Source: Epilithonimonas sp042695135
Lineage (GTDB): Bacteria > Bacteroidota > Bacteroidia > Flavobacteriales > Weeksellaceae
Reading direction: 5' to 3'
Assembly: GCF_042695135.1 (NCBI RefSeq)
Contig: NZ_CP170547.1
Location: 1,860,001-1,924,000, forward strand
Length of the DNA: 64,000 nt
Shown: piece by piece, positions 52,780 to 62,408 of the stretch
How the letters are laid out: every line of letters starts with the position of its first letter
How positions within the stretch are numbered: position 1 is the stretch's first letter
Made by a program: the position numbers and the translations under genes
The notes under the pieces: model-generated
Told to the model about the DNA's origin: nothing
Database searches by the model: none
Seen by the model: only the letters and a program-made list of their open reading frames with translations

Positions 52780-55728
52780 TTAAAAATCTAAGTTAACACC
52801 AAATGTATATGTTCTTGGAGATGGGTATCTTCCGTTATCAATGCCTGAGAGCAAGATGTTTTGGTTGAATGAGCCAATTTCCGGGTCATAACCTGAATAT
52901 TTGGTAATAGTAAAGAGGTTTTGAGCCGTAGCATAAATTCTAAGTCTTGTGACACCAATTTGAGATGCAAAATCTGGAGACAATGTGTAACCTAACGTGA
53001 CATTTTGAATCCTCAGATAATCACCCTTCTCAATATAGCGATCAGAGATCATAATATTAGGATGTGTGATGCTGTTGATTAACCTTGGCTGACTCGCATT
53101 TGGGTTGTCTGTGCTCCAGTAATCCAGTGCATCTACCAACTGGTTTTGATACATCATTGCATTTTGAGTCCCATTTCTTTTGGTAAGGTTCATTACGTCA
53201 TTTCCTACAGAGCCTTGTACAAAGACAGATAAGTCGAGGTTTTTATATTTGAAATTGTTTGTAAACCCAAAAGTAAAGTCAGGATGGGGATTCCCGATGA
53301 TCGTTCTATCCGAGTCGTCTATTTTTCCATCACCATTAATATCATCATATCTTACATCTCCCAATTGTGGAGCTGATCCAAAGACCGTGGATGGAGCGCC
53401 AGCCAAATCGGCAGCAGTTCTGTAAATGCCTTCGCTTTTCAACCCATAAAACATCCCAATTGGCTGTCCGATAGTAGTATTGGTGGCAACCATTGGCAGG
53501 TAGCCATTAATGTTTACTTGTTCGGAAATGTTTGATATGCCATCCACCAGGCTTAGTAGTTCATTTTTGTATCTAGAAAATACAAAACTGGTATTCCAGT
53601 TGAAAGTTTCTCCTTTTGTTTCATAATTTGCGGTTATGTCCAAACCTTTGTTTTGTAAACTTCCTATGTTGGAGTACGGTGCTTCTATACCTCCATAAAA
53701 AGATGAGTTGCCAGTAAGGTAATCCGGTAAAGGTACTTTAAACAATAAGTCAGAAGATTTTTTGTTGTACATATCAACATTTATATTCAATCTTTTAAAT
53801 AAGGTAACATCTGCGCCAAAATTGGATTGTTTAACCGTTTCCCAAGTCAAATTTGGATTGTTTTGATAAGATGGATTGTTGTAAATAGTCAGCTGGGAAG
53901 AATATAAATTATTAGGGATCTGCTGGTTGCCGGTTTCTCCATATCCTGCACGGAATTTCAGATTACTAACCACATTCTTCGGAATCCATTCCATAAATTT
54001 TTCATTCGTCACTTTCCAAGACCCTGTAATTCCTGGAAAATATCCGATTTGATTCTTCCCATCATTATAATTCGGATCAAATTTAGACGATTGGTCTCTT
54101 CTGATGGAAGCGGTAATGCTGTATCTGCTATCAAAATCATAAATTAATCTTGAGAAATAAGAATTCATCGATGCACTTCCTTGATAGCTAGTTGCTTTGG
54201 TAGTCGTAGCCATAGAAAGTGTATAAATATTATTGGATTTGAAACCGTGCCCTTCACCTGTATTTCCTTTCCACCGTGAATCTTGAGCTTCCTGTCCTAA
54301 TAATAAAGTGACTTTGTGCTTTCCAAATGACCGGTCGTACGTCAATAGGTTTTTGATATTGGTAGAATACCAGTCGTTATTTCTCAACCAAAGGTCTGCG
54401 TCTATATTGTATTGCGAACCTCTGTCAAATTGTGGCCAAAACTCAGTATTTTCAGCAAATTCTGTATTGGCAGATAATTCCAAACGGTATTTTAAACCTT
54501 TAAAGATATCCGCTTCTCCGTAAATATTTCCACTGAAATTTTTTCTGATTAATTTGTTTACTTTCGTTAGCGCTTCTGCCACCGGATTAAAGTAATTGGT
54601 GTTTTGTCCTGCAGGAGGAGAGGAAAAATCACCATTAGAATTATACACAGGTAGATCCGGTGCTTGTAGCAATGTGTTGGATATTAAGCCATTATAACTT
54701 TGGTTTATAGTGTAATTCTGGTTGCTAAATCCCCCGGAAATATTAGCACCTGCTTTTAGCCAAGGCTTAATTTTAGCATTGAGATTCAATCTTACGGTAT
54801 AGCGTTTCAAACCCGTGTTGATAATTGTACCAGTTTGATCCAGAAAACCTGTAGACAAAAAATAGTTAACATCATCTTTCCCTCCAGAAAATGATACTTG
54901 ATGGCTTTGGCTAATCGATGTTTGATAAATGGTCTTTTGCCAGTCTGTTCCATCTCCCAATAATTCCGGATGTGCAAATTCCGGTCGCAATGGAACATTG
55001 AAAACGGTTGCCATCGCATTTTGAAGTTGTGCATATTGACGAAGGTTGAGAACATCCAGGTCTTTGTAATTTTGTGCAATGGAGGTAAAGCCTTCATAGC
55101 TGATTCTTCCAGCTCCTTTTTTTCCCGATTTTGTTGTAATGATGATAACGCCATTAGCTCCTCTGGATCCATAAATTGCAGTAGCAGAGGCATCTTTGAG
55201 TACATCAATAGATTCTATATCATTAGGATTAAGGAATGAGACAGGTGAAACTGCAACGCTTCCAGAACCACCGGTCGAGGAAAAATCGTTACCTGCGATA
55301 GGTCTTCCGGATGTTGACCTTCCCGTAGCATCACCGGAAATCGGAACACCGTCTATGATATAAAGCGGTTCATTGGTGTTATTGATCGACGCAGCTCCTC
55401 TGATTTTAATAGAGACTGCAGCGCCAGGTTGCCCGCTTCCGTTGGTTACTGTAACACCGGCAAGTTTACCTTGTATCATCTGATCTACAGAGGTCTGCTT
55501 GATGTTTTCTAAGTCCTTTGCTTTAATTGAAGAAATAGCAGAGTTTACTTCGCTTCTTTTTTGCGTTCCATAGCCCACAATCACGACCTCGTCGATCTTT
55601 TTTTCTTTCAGAGTATCATTCTTGCTCTGTGCGTTGGTAAGCCCAAATGGTAACAAAGCGAGCGCGAAAAAAAGTGCTGCCTTATTTTGTGCTATTGGAT
55701 AGCTTACATTTTGTTTTATTACTCTCAT
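52780..55728 (-). CDS. SusC-like TonB-dependent transporter (mannan locus), lacking the N-terminal regulatory-like domain
   Basis: 982 residues from the ATG at 55728; the frame extends two codons to a TTG at 55734. A signal peptide ends near LTNAQ. Unlike the other two SusC proteins here, there is no carboxypeptidase-D-like domain: the TonB-box region (KKIDEVVIVGYGTQKR) starts at about residue 42. A plug (VDQMIQGKLAGVTVTNGSGQ, VLKDASATAIYGSRGANGV) and a barrel ending YTFGVNLDF follow. It imports mannan oligosaccharides. The divergent AraC gene and mannanases nearby define the locus. The 55735-56103 gap upstream is AT-rich and presumably holds its promoter; no clear box was found. Confidence 0.92.
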   Translation of the reverse strand: MRVIKQNVSYPIAQNKAALFFALALLPFGLTNAQSKNDTLKEKKIDEVVIVGYGTQKRSEVNSAISSIKAKDLENIKQTSVDQMIQGKLAGVTVTNGSGQPGAAVSIKIRGAASINNTNEPLYIIDGVPISGDATGRSTSGRPIAGNDFSSTGGSGSVAVSPVSFLNPNDIESIDVLKDASATAIYGSRGANGVIIITTKSGKKGAGRISYEGFTSIAQNYKDLDVLNLRQYAQLQNAMATVFNVPLRPEFAHPELLGDGTDWQKTIYQTSISQSHQVSFSGGKDDVNYFLSTGFLDQTGTIINTGLKRYTVRLNLNAKIKPWLKAGANISGGFSNQNYTINQSYNGLISNTLLQAPDLPVYNSNGDFSSPPAGQNTNYFNPVAEALTKVNKLIRKNFSGNIYGEADIFKGLKYRLELSANTEFAENTEFWPQFDRGSQYNIDADLWLRNNDWYSTNIKNLLTYDRSFGKHKVTLLLGQEAQDSRWKGNTGEGHGFKSNNIYTLSMATTTKATSYQGSASMNSYFSRLIYDFDSRYSITASIRRDQSSKFDPNYNDGKNQIGYFPGITGSWKVTNEKFMEWIPKNVVSNLKFRAGYGETGNQQIPNNLYSSQLTIYNNPSYQNNPNLTWETVKQSNFGADVTLFKRLNINVDMYNKKSSDLLFKVPLPDYLTGNSSFYGGIEAPYSNIGSLQNKGLDITANYETKGETFNWNTSFVFSRYKNELLSLVDGISNISEQVNINGYLPMVATNTTIGQPIGMFYGLKSEGIYRTAADLAGAPSTVFGSAPQLGDVRYDDINGDGKIDDSDRTIIGNPHPDFTFGFTNNFKYKNLDLSVFVQGSVGNDVMNLTKRNGTQNAMMYQNQLVDALDYWSTDNPNASQPRLINSITHPNIMISDRYIEKGDYLRIQNVTLGYTLSPDFASQIGVTRLRIYATAQNLFTITKYSGYDPEIGSFNQNILLSGIDNGRYPSPRTYTFGVNLDF

Positions 55729-56103
55729 AATCAAAATGAAAAAAATTAATTGTTAAAATTGAGTTAATAATTAGTTTACATTAATGACAAATCTAAATTT
55801 TGGCAGCAAGAGAGGTTAATGTTATTTTGTCATAATATTATCTTTTTTTTACAGGAAATTAATTTATTTTTTTTTAAATTGATAAAAATCTATTATTTAT
55901 AGCTGTTTACAACAGTTTTGATATATTAAAATTATAATTAGTTTGTTTATACTATTATGCTATTTTGTTATAAAAAGAGATCAATATGATATTTATATAT
56001 TCAAATTGTAATCAGTTTTGCTTGATCAATCTAAAAATTTGCTGAAATATCTTTAACCAAATTTATTACTCAATTGTTTTTTTTAAGAATAATTGTGATC
56101 TTT

Positions 56104-56982
56104 TTACTGGATTTTCTTTACTCCGTTGAATTTAGCTTTAAACTCGGAAGGGGTAGATTTTTGAATAGATTTGAATATCTTATTAAAGTTTGCGATATTG
56201 TTGAATCCGGATTCAAATGCGATTTCGGAAACTGTTAAATCTTTTTCTATAAGCCATCTGGCAGCATATCCAACCCTGATTTCATTTAGATAGTTTACGA
56301 ATGTTTTGCCAATTCTTTTCTTTATAAACCGATTAAAAGTGACGCTGCTCATATTGGTGAGAGAAGCCACTTCGTCCAAGGTTATTCTTTTGTCAAAATT
56401 ATTATGGACATAATCGTGAATTAGCTTCATGCTATCTGTGTCCACAAACGTCTCATGCTCTATACTGTAAGAAGAAAGTACAGTTGTGTTTTCCGCAATA
56501 GATAGTTCATGTAATATGTAAAGCATTTCGAGGAATGTTTCAAAACCGTTGAGTTTGGACAAATTGAAAAAACGTTCTTTAAGTTTTTCTGCAGTTTCCC
56601 GTGAGAAGAGAATACCTCTGATTGATTTTTGTAATAATTCGCCAATAGATGCCATAATCCTTCTGCTCATCAATGATTCGTCAAAAAAATCCTGATTGAA
56701 CTGAACGGTTATTTCGTGGATTCTTTTATATTTACATTTATGATTATTCCAGTAATGGGGTAGATTTGGACCAATCATAACCAATTCCAAATCGTCAATC
56801 TCCCCAATGTGATCCCCAATAATTCTTAAATTTCCTTTTCCTTTAGAAATGAAATTTATTTCGATCTCAGGATGGTAATGCAGTGGAAAGTCAAAAGTTT
56901 TTTTGACACGGTCAAAAACGAGAAATGTCTCATCTGGAAGAATTGTCGGGATTTCCCTTAATATTGATTGATTTTTGTTCAT
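56104..56982 (-). CDS. AraC-family transcriptional regulator (mannan locus)
   Basis: A 292-residue cytoplasmic regulator. The N-terminal cupin-like sensor domain (FDFPLHYHPEIEINFISKGK) is followed by a C-terminal double HTH (ITLDEVASLTNMSSVTFNRF, then GFNNIANFNKIFKSIQKSTP). It points the same way as the SusC operon downstream and is divergent from the GH5 gene, an ideal position to control both arms. It binds either a sugar (mannobiose or similar) or another inducer in the cupin pocket; this is not determinable from the sequence. Confidence 0.9.
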   Translation of the reverse strand: MNKNQSILREIPTILPDETFLVFDRVKKTFDFPLHYHPEIEINFISKGKGNLRIIGDHIGEIDDLELVMIGPNLPHYWNNHKCKYKRIHEITVQFNQDFFDESLMSRRIMASIGELLQKSIRGILFSRETAEKLKERFFNLSKLNGFETFLEMLYILHELSIAENTTVLSSYSIEHETFVDTDSMKLIHDYVHNNFDKRITLDEVASLTNMSSVTFNRFIKKRIGKTFVNYLNEIRVGYAARWLIEKDLTVSEIAFESGFNNIANFNKIFKSIQKSTPSEFKAKFNGVKKIQ

Positions 56983-57087
56983 TTTGTATCTTTATTAAAT
57001 GCTTGTTAAACAGTATATTGTAAGCCTATTGTTGAATTTGAATATTAAATTGACAAAATAGTATTATATAGTGCAAACTTACATAAA

Positions 57088-57095
57088 TATATTTG
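57088..57095 (+). promoter_or_regulatory. Possible -7 promoter box upstream of the mannanase operon
   Basis: TATATTTG matches the Bacteroidetes -7 consensus TAnnTTTG and lies 40 bp before the GH5 start. No good -33 TTG box is seen at the usual spacing, so the operon may depend on its activator. Confidence 0.35.
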
Positions 57096-57134
57096 ACATT
57101 AATCAAATGTTAATAATTGCATAAAAACTTCTTA

Positions 57135-58418
57135 ATGAAATTGATTACGAAATTCCTTCTCTCACTTTCTATGGTAGCATTAATTATAGCTAATGCCCAA
57201 AAGTTTGTATCTGTAAAAGGCAATCAGTTTCAGTATAAAAACAAACCGTACTATTTCGTTGGAACCAATTTTTGGTACGCCTCTTATCTTGGTCTGGAAC
57301 AAAATCCAGAACGTGGAATCGAAAGATTAAAAAAAGAACTCGATTTTCTGAAATCTCAAAATGTGACCAATATTCGTGTTTTAGTAGCGGTCGAAGGCAA
57401 TGGGAAAATAAACGGTGTCAATCGCGTTGACGAATCATATCAATATGAACAAGGGAAATTCCACGAGGAAAACTTGAAAGGTCTTGATATTTTGATGAAT
57501 GAAGTCTCAAAAAGAAAGATGAAAGTAGTACTCTTTCTTTCCAATAATTGGGAGTGGAGCGGCGGTTGGCTGCAATATCTCAATTGGAACGGGAAAATTG
57601 ATGACCAAACAATGAAGAGAGCTCTCAACTGGGATGAATTAAGAGATTTTACCAGTCAATTTTATTCTTGTGAAGCTTGCATCAATCAATATAAGGAGCA
57701 GGTAAAAAGAATCATTAACAGAAGAAATACTATCACAGGTAGATTATACAAAAATGACAATAGTCTGATGGCCTGGGAGATAGCAAATGAACCACGTCCG
57801 ATGCGTCCTGCTGCAAATGAAGTCTACAAAAAATTCATTTCAGAAAGTGCAGCTTTTATCAAATCTCTGGACAACAACCACCTTTTAACCACAGGAAGCG
57901 AGGGCGAAATGGGAACAGAAAATATGGATCTCTATAAAGAAAATCATCAGGACAAAAACATAGATTATCTTACCATTCACATATGGCCAAAAAACTGGGG
58001 ATGGTTTGAAAAAGATAAAATGGAAGCCGGCTTTGAAAATGCTAAAAACAAGTCCTTGGATTATATCAATAAACATATCCAAGTTGCAGATGAACTGAAA
58101 AAACCTTTGGTTCTGGAAGAATTTGGTTTTCCACGGGATCAGCATTCTTTTGACATTAATAGCTCAACAAAATTGAGAGATCAGTATTATGAGGCTATCT
58201 TCCAACTTTGGCAAAATAATAAAAATAGTAAAGGAAGTTTTGGTGGATGTTCATTTTGGGCATTTAATGGATTTGCAAAACCAATTCCAGGGCAGATCTA
58301 CTGGAAAAAAGGTGACGACTATATGGGCGATCCGCCAATGGAAGAGCAAGGTCTGAACGGCGTTTTTACCTCTGATCAATCTACTTGGGAAATTATCCAA
58401 AAATATACTAAACCATAA
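57135..58418 (+). CDS. GH5 endo-beta-1,4-mannanase (GH5_7-like), exported
   Basis: About 427 residues from the ATG at 57135; the frame opens six codons earlier at a TTG. A signal peptide ends near IANAQ (residue 22). GH5 features: FVSVKGNQFQYKNKPYYFVG start, acid/base Glu219 in WEIANEPRP, IHIWPKNWGW, and the nucleophile Glu in VLEEFGFPRD (328-329). This resembles subfamily 7 mannanases, which cut the mannan main chain internally. It opens the enzyme operon GH5-GH26-transporter-GH130-epimerase and is divergent from the AraC gene. The enzyme is probably periplasmic or secreted; no lipobox is seen. Confidence 0.9.
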   Translation: MKLITKFLLSLSMVALIIANAQKFVSVKGNQFQYKNKPYYFVGTNFWYASYLGLEQNPERGIERLKKELDFLKSQNVTNIRVLVAVEGNGKINGVNRVDESYQYEQGKFHEENLKGLDILMNEVSKRKMKVVLFLSNNWEWSGGWLQYLNWNGKIDDQTMKRALNWDELRDFTSQFYSCEACINQYKEQVKRIINRRNTITGRLYKNDNSLMAWEIANEPRPMRPAANEVYKKFISESAAFIKSLDNNHLLTTGSEGEMGTENMDLYKENHQDKNIDYLTIHIWPKNWGWFEKDKMEAGFENAKNKSLDYINKHIQVADELKKPLVLEEFGFPRDQHSFDINSSTKLRDQYYEAIFQLWQNNKNSKGSFGGCSFWAFNGFAKPIPGQIYWKKGDDYMGDPPMEEQGLNGVFTSDQSTWEIIQKYTKP

Positions 58419-58489
58419 TCTGTGAATACGTTTGGAATCAAAAAACAATTATTGAAAATTTATAATGCAATCCTGACAAACTGCTAATA

Positions 58490-59620
58490 ATGACAAATTT
58501 TTATAAAATACCTTTTTTTACGTTCACTTTTTGTGTTTCATTTTGGAATGCACAAGTTGGGGCTGTATTGTCAGATAAAAATGCAACCCAGGAAACCCAA
58601 AATCTGTATCATAACCTTTGGAAAACTCTTGAAAAGGGTGTGATGTTTGGTCATCAGGATGATCTTGCTTACGGTGTAAACTGGAGGATGCAGAAAGACA
58701 GGAGTGATGTATTGGAAACCGCCGGAGATTATCCTGCTGTTTTCGGATGGGATATTATGAATATGGAATCGGACGGAAAAGGCGCCATTGATATTTTCAG
58801 TTTTCAGGAAATGAAAAAGATGATGGAGGATGTTTATAATAAAGGTGGGATCAATACCATCAGCTGGCACGCTTCTAATCCAAAAACAGGAAAAGATGCT
58901 TGGGACAATACCAAAGAAAGTGTTAAAACCATTTTGCCAAATGGTGAAAAACACAATCTGTATAAATTGTGGCTCGATAAAATTTCAAGTTACTTGCTAA
59001 GTATAAAAGGTAAAGACAAGAAGTTGGTTCCTGTCATTTTCCGTCCTTATCATGAGCTTACCGGAGGCTGGTTTTGGTGGGGAAAAGGCAACTGTTCTCC
59101 CGACGACTTTAAGAAGTTATGGAAATTTACCTATGATTATTTAACCAAAGAAAAACAAGTCCACAATCTGATTTGGATGTACAATACCTCCGATTTCAAA
59201 AGCAAAGAAGAATTCCTGGAAGCCTATCCCGGAGATGAGTACGTAGATATGATAAGTTTTGATATCTATCTGATGAACAACCCTGTTTACGATAATTCTT
59301 TTGTGGAAGGTGCTCAGAAACAGTTTTTAATAATGGACGAAATAGCCAAAGAACACCACAAAATCCCTGCATTGGCAGAAACAGGATACGAACAGATTCC
59401 TTACAATAAATTTTGGACGAAGACTTTAATGGATGCCGTTGGAGATTATAAAATTTCATACATATTAGCTTGGAGAAACCACGGGTTGACACAGGAAAAT
59501 AAAATGCATTATTACGTCCCATACAAAGGGCATCCGAATGAACAGGACTTTAAAGATTTTTATAATCTCGACAAAACCCTTTTTCTGAAAGATATTCAAA
59601 AACAAAATATATATAAGTAG
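58490..59620 (+). CDS. GH26 beta-mannanase, exported
   Basis: A 376-residue enzyme with signal peptide ending near FWNAQ (residue 22). GH26 landmarks: VMFGHQDDLAYG, GWDIMNME, ISWHASNP, acid/base Glu189 in FRPYHELTGGWFWWG, and nucleophile Glu297 in ALAETGYEQ. In B. fragilis the GH26 enzyme ManA releases mannobiose and is encoded beside the phosphorylase, transporter and epimerase genes, the same set as here. It probably converts mannan oligosaccharides to mannobiose in the periplasm. It follows GH5 by 71 bp, same strand. Confidence 0.93.
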   Translation: MTNFYKIPFFTFTFCVSFWNAQVGAVLSDKNATQETQNLYHNLWKTLEKGVMFGHQDDLAYGVNWRMQKDRSDVLETAGDYPAVFGWDIMNMESDGKGAIDIFSFQEMKKMMEDVYNKGGINTISWHASNPKTGKDAWDNTKESVKTILPNGEKHNLYKLWLDKISSYLLSIKGKDKKLVPVIFRPYHELTGGWFWWGKGNCSPDDFKKLWKFTYDYLTKEKQVHNLIWMYNTSDFKSKEEFLEAYPGDEYVDMISFDIYLMNNPVYDNSFVEGAQKQFLIMDEIAKEHHKIPALAETGYEQIPYNKFWTKTLMDAVGDYKISYILAWRNHGLTQENKMHYYVPYKGHPNEQDFKDFYNLDKTLFLKDIQKQNIYK

Positions 59621-59683
59621 CTTTATTTACAAAATTATTCAAACAGAAAGTAGGTCGTAAACCTATGCAAAATAAAAAATAGT

Positions 59684-61111
59684 ATGAACCTTGAAAAAAT
59701 AAAATTAAAAGAGAAGATAGCCTACGGATTTGGAGATGCAGCATCCTCTATGTTCTGGAAGATATTCAGTATGTATCTGCTTTTTTTCTACACCGATGTT
59801 TTCGGCCTTACGGCGGCGGCTGTAGGAACGATGTTCCTTGTAACAAAAGTTTGGGATTCCCTTTTTGACCCTTTCGTCGGCGTTTATTCTGACAGGGTCG
59901 AGACAAAATGGGGCAAGTTTCGCCCATTTCTGCTCTGGGTAGCTGTTCCATTCGCAATAATTGGCGTTTTAACTTTCTACACCCCAAATTTTTCGCACGA
60001 TGGCAAACTCATTTATGCCTATATCACTTACTCATTAATGATGATGGTCTATTCTCTTATTAATGTGCCCTATGCTTCTTTGTTAGGCGTCATGTCATCC
60101 GATGGTAAGGAAAGAACTACTTTGGCATCTTACCGGATGGTTTTTGCATTTGGAGGAAGTTTAATTGCACTGTGGCTTATCGAACCTCTGGTCAAATATT
60201 TTGGAGACGGAAAGCTGACATCTTCCCAAGGATGGTTTTTTACAATCATTGCATTCGGAGCGATTACTACGTTATTATTTTGGGGCTGTTTTGCCGGAAC
60301 TCGCGAAAGAGTAAAACCTATCAGAGAAGAGCAGTCCACACTCAAGGAAGATTTGAAGGATCTTTTGGCCAATAAGCCCTGGTGGATTCTCCTGGGAGCT
60401 GGCGTTGCAACACTTCTTTTCAATACCATCAGAGATGGAGGTGCTATCTATTATTTTAAATATTTCTTAAATAAAACCGACCACGAGACCTTCTCCATTT
60501 TTGGGATGGGAACCGGGATGTCTTATCTCACCATTTATTTGGTTTTAGGACAAGCTGCCAATATCATAGGTGTCATTCTGGCTACACCTTTAGCTAATAA
60601 AATCGGGAAGAAAAAAACATTTTTCGGAGCCATGTTGTTAGCGGCAATTTTAAGTGTTGCTTTCTATTTTCTGACTAAAAATGAGGTTGTTCTTATCTTA
60701 ATATTTCAATTTTTCATCAGTATATGTGCGGGATGCATCTTCCCATTATTATGGTCTATGTACGCCGACACAGCAGATTACTCGGAGTGGAAACAAGGTA
60801 GGAGGGCAACAGGATTGGTTTTTTCTGCTTCATCGATGTCACAAAAATTAGGATGGGCACTAGGTGGTGCAGCAACAGGATGGCTTTTGGCTTATTTTGG
60901 ATTTAAAGCCAACATTGCACAATCAGAATCTGCACAATCGGGTATCCGGTTAATGTTGAGTATTCTACCAGCTGTAGGAGCTGCTGTGTCTATGCTTTTT
61001 ATATCCATTTATCCTTTGAGTGAAGAAAAGTTGAAAAACATTATCCAAGAACTAAATGAAATAAGGCTTTCAGAAAAAGAAAATACAACGGACTCCAATG
61101 GAGCAGTTTAA
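59684..61111 (+). CDS. GPH-family (MelB-like) sugar:cation symporter, probably mannobiose transporter
   Basis: A 475-residue inner-membrane protein with about 12 predicted membrane helices. It starts LKEKIAYGFGDAASSMFW and contains WDSLFDPFVGVYSDRVETKWGKFRPF-type loops; the Asp in the second helix region and the KWGKFRPF loop are characteristic of glycoside-pentoside-hexuronide symporters. The second half contains DTADYSEWKQGRRATG, another family hallmark. Placed between mannanase and phosphorylase genes, it should carry mannobiose or mannosylglucose across the inner membrane. The GH130 gene starts 35 bp after its stop. Confidence 0.92.
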   Translation: MNLEKIKLKEKIAYGFGDAASSMFWKIFSMYLLFFYTDVFGLTAAAVGTMFLVTKVWDSLFDPFVGVYSDRVETKWGKFRPFLLWVAVPFAIIGVLTFYTPNFSHDGKLIYAYITYSLMMMVYSLINVPYASLLGVMSSDGKERTTLASYRMVFAFGGSLIALWLIEPLVKYFGDGKLTSSQGWFFTIIAFGAITTLLFWGCFAGTRERVKPIREEQSTLKEDLKDLLANKPWWILLGAGVATLLFNTIRDGGAIYYFKYFLNKTDHETFSIFGMGTGMSYLTIYLVLGQAANIIGVILATPLANKIGKKKTFFGAMLLAAILSVAFYFLTKNEVVLILIFQFFISICAGCIFPLLWSMYADTADYSEWKQGRRATGLVFSASSMSQKLGWALGGAATGWLLAYFGFKANIAQSESAQSGIRLMLSILPAVGAAVSMLFISIYPLSEEKLKNIIQELNEIRLSEKENTTDSNGAV

Positions 61112-61145
61112 AATAAATTTCACTAATAACAAAAACAGAAGTACA

Positions 61146-62324
61146 ATGAGCGATCTATTCACAACACGCTTGAATGCAGTAAAGGAAGAATTTGAAAATT
61201 TGATTACAACAGAAAATTCACCAGCCAAAGAAGCCGGAAATGGAATTTTCACGAGATACATAAATCCTGTGGTAACAGCTGCTCATACACCTTTGGAATG
61301 GCGTTTTGATTTCGACGCAGAAAGAAACCCATTCTTTATGGAAAGATTCGGGATCAATGCAGCCTTCAATGCCGGTGCTATGAAATGGCAGAATAAATAC
61401 TTACTTGCCGTAAGGGTCGAAGGTTACGACAGAAAATCTTTTTTTGCCATTGCGGAATCACCAAATGGAATCGATAACTTCAGATTCTGGGAAAAACCAA
61501 TCGTCATCCCACAAATTGAAGGCAACCCTGATACCAATGTATATGATATGCGCCTTATTCAACACGAAGACGGTTATATTTATGGTATTTTCTGCACAGA
61601 ACGTAAAGATCTTAGCGCACCAAAAGGCGATACCAGCATTGCAACTGCCAATGCGGGAATTGTCAGAACTAAAAATCTTGTTGATTGGGAACGACTTCCC
61701 GATCTGGTTTCAAATACTGGTCAGCAAAGGAATGTTGTCCTGCATCCCGAATTTGTAAATGGTAAATATGCCTTGTACACGCGACCGCAAGATGGATTTA
61801 TTGATGTAGGGAACGGCGGAGGAATTGGCCTTGGATATGTTGAAGATATGAACAATCCCATTGTCCAGGATGAAGCTATTATCTACGGTAAGATTTATCA
61901 CACAGTTTACGAACTGAAAAACGGATTAGGTCCGGCTCCCATCAAAACAGAAAAAGGCTGGTTACATTTGGCTCACGGCGTTCGTAATACAGCAGCCGGC
62001 TTGCGATATGTTTTATATCTGTTTATGACCGATCTTGATGAATTGGGCAAAGTGATCCACAAACCTGCAGGTTACTTTATGGCTCCTGAAGGAATTGAGA
62101 GGGTGGGAGACGTTTCTAATGTATTATTTTCTAATGGTTGGATCGCAGATGAGGACGGCAAAGTTTTCATTTATTATGCCTCTTCAGACACCAGGATGCA
62201 CGTTGCTGTTTCATCTGTAGACCAGCTGTTGGACTATTGTATCAATACACCTGAAGATAAATTGACTTCATACGAATCTGTACAAACCATTATCGGAATT
62301 ACAAAGAATAATCTTGTAAATTAA
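61146..62324 (+). CDS. GH130 4-O-beta-D-mannosyl-D-glucose phosphorylase
   Basis: About 392 residues from the ATG at 61146; the frame opens earlier, but MSDLFTTRLNAVKEEFENL matches family starts. GH130 features: NPVVTAAHTPLEWRFDFDAE, FNAGAM, LLAVRVEGYDRKSFFAIAES, catalytic Asp134 in VYDMRL, and a C-terminal VFIYYASSDTRMHVAVSSVD. The enzyme reversibly phosphorolyses mannosylglucose to mannose-1-phosphate and glucose in the cytoplasm. The neighbouring epimerase makes that substrate from mannobiose, as established for B. fragilis. Specificity for mannosylglucose over mannobiose is inferred from the locus and length. Confidence 0.9.
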   Translation: MSDLFTTRLNAVKEEFENLITTENSPAKEAGNGIFTRYINPVVTAAHTPLEWRFDFDAERNPFFMERFGINAAFNAGAMKWQNKYLLAVRVEGYDRKSFFAIAESPNGIDNFRFWEKPIVIPQIEGNPDTNVYDMRLIQHEDGYIYGIFCTERKDLSAPKGDTSIATANAGIVRTKNLVDWERLPDLVSNTGQQRNVVLHPEFVNGKYALYTRPQDGFIDVGNGGGIGLGYVEDMNNPIVQDEAIIYGKIYHTVYELKNGLGPAPIKTEKGWLHLAHGVRNTAAGLRYVLYLFMTDLDELGKVIHKPAGYFMAPEGIERVGDVSNVLFSNGWIADEDGKVFIYYASSDTRMHVAVSSVDQLLDYCINTPEDKLTSYESVQTIIGITKNNLVN

Positions 62325-62348
62325 TTTTTTCATCAATTTGTGTTTTTT

Positions 62349-62388
62349 GCATTGTTAAGTCTTGCAAACCTTGGCAATGCATTTTTTT
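62349..62388 (+). terminator. Intercistronic terminator between GH130 and epimerase genes
   Basis: GCATTG (62349-62354) pairs with CAATGC (62375-62380), with weaker inner pairing, followed by A and seven T. It sits inside the gene cluster, so part of the transcription may stop before the epimerase. Confidence 0.6.
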
Positions 62389-62408
62389 AAATTAAATTTC
62401 AAATTTAA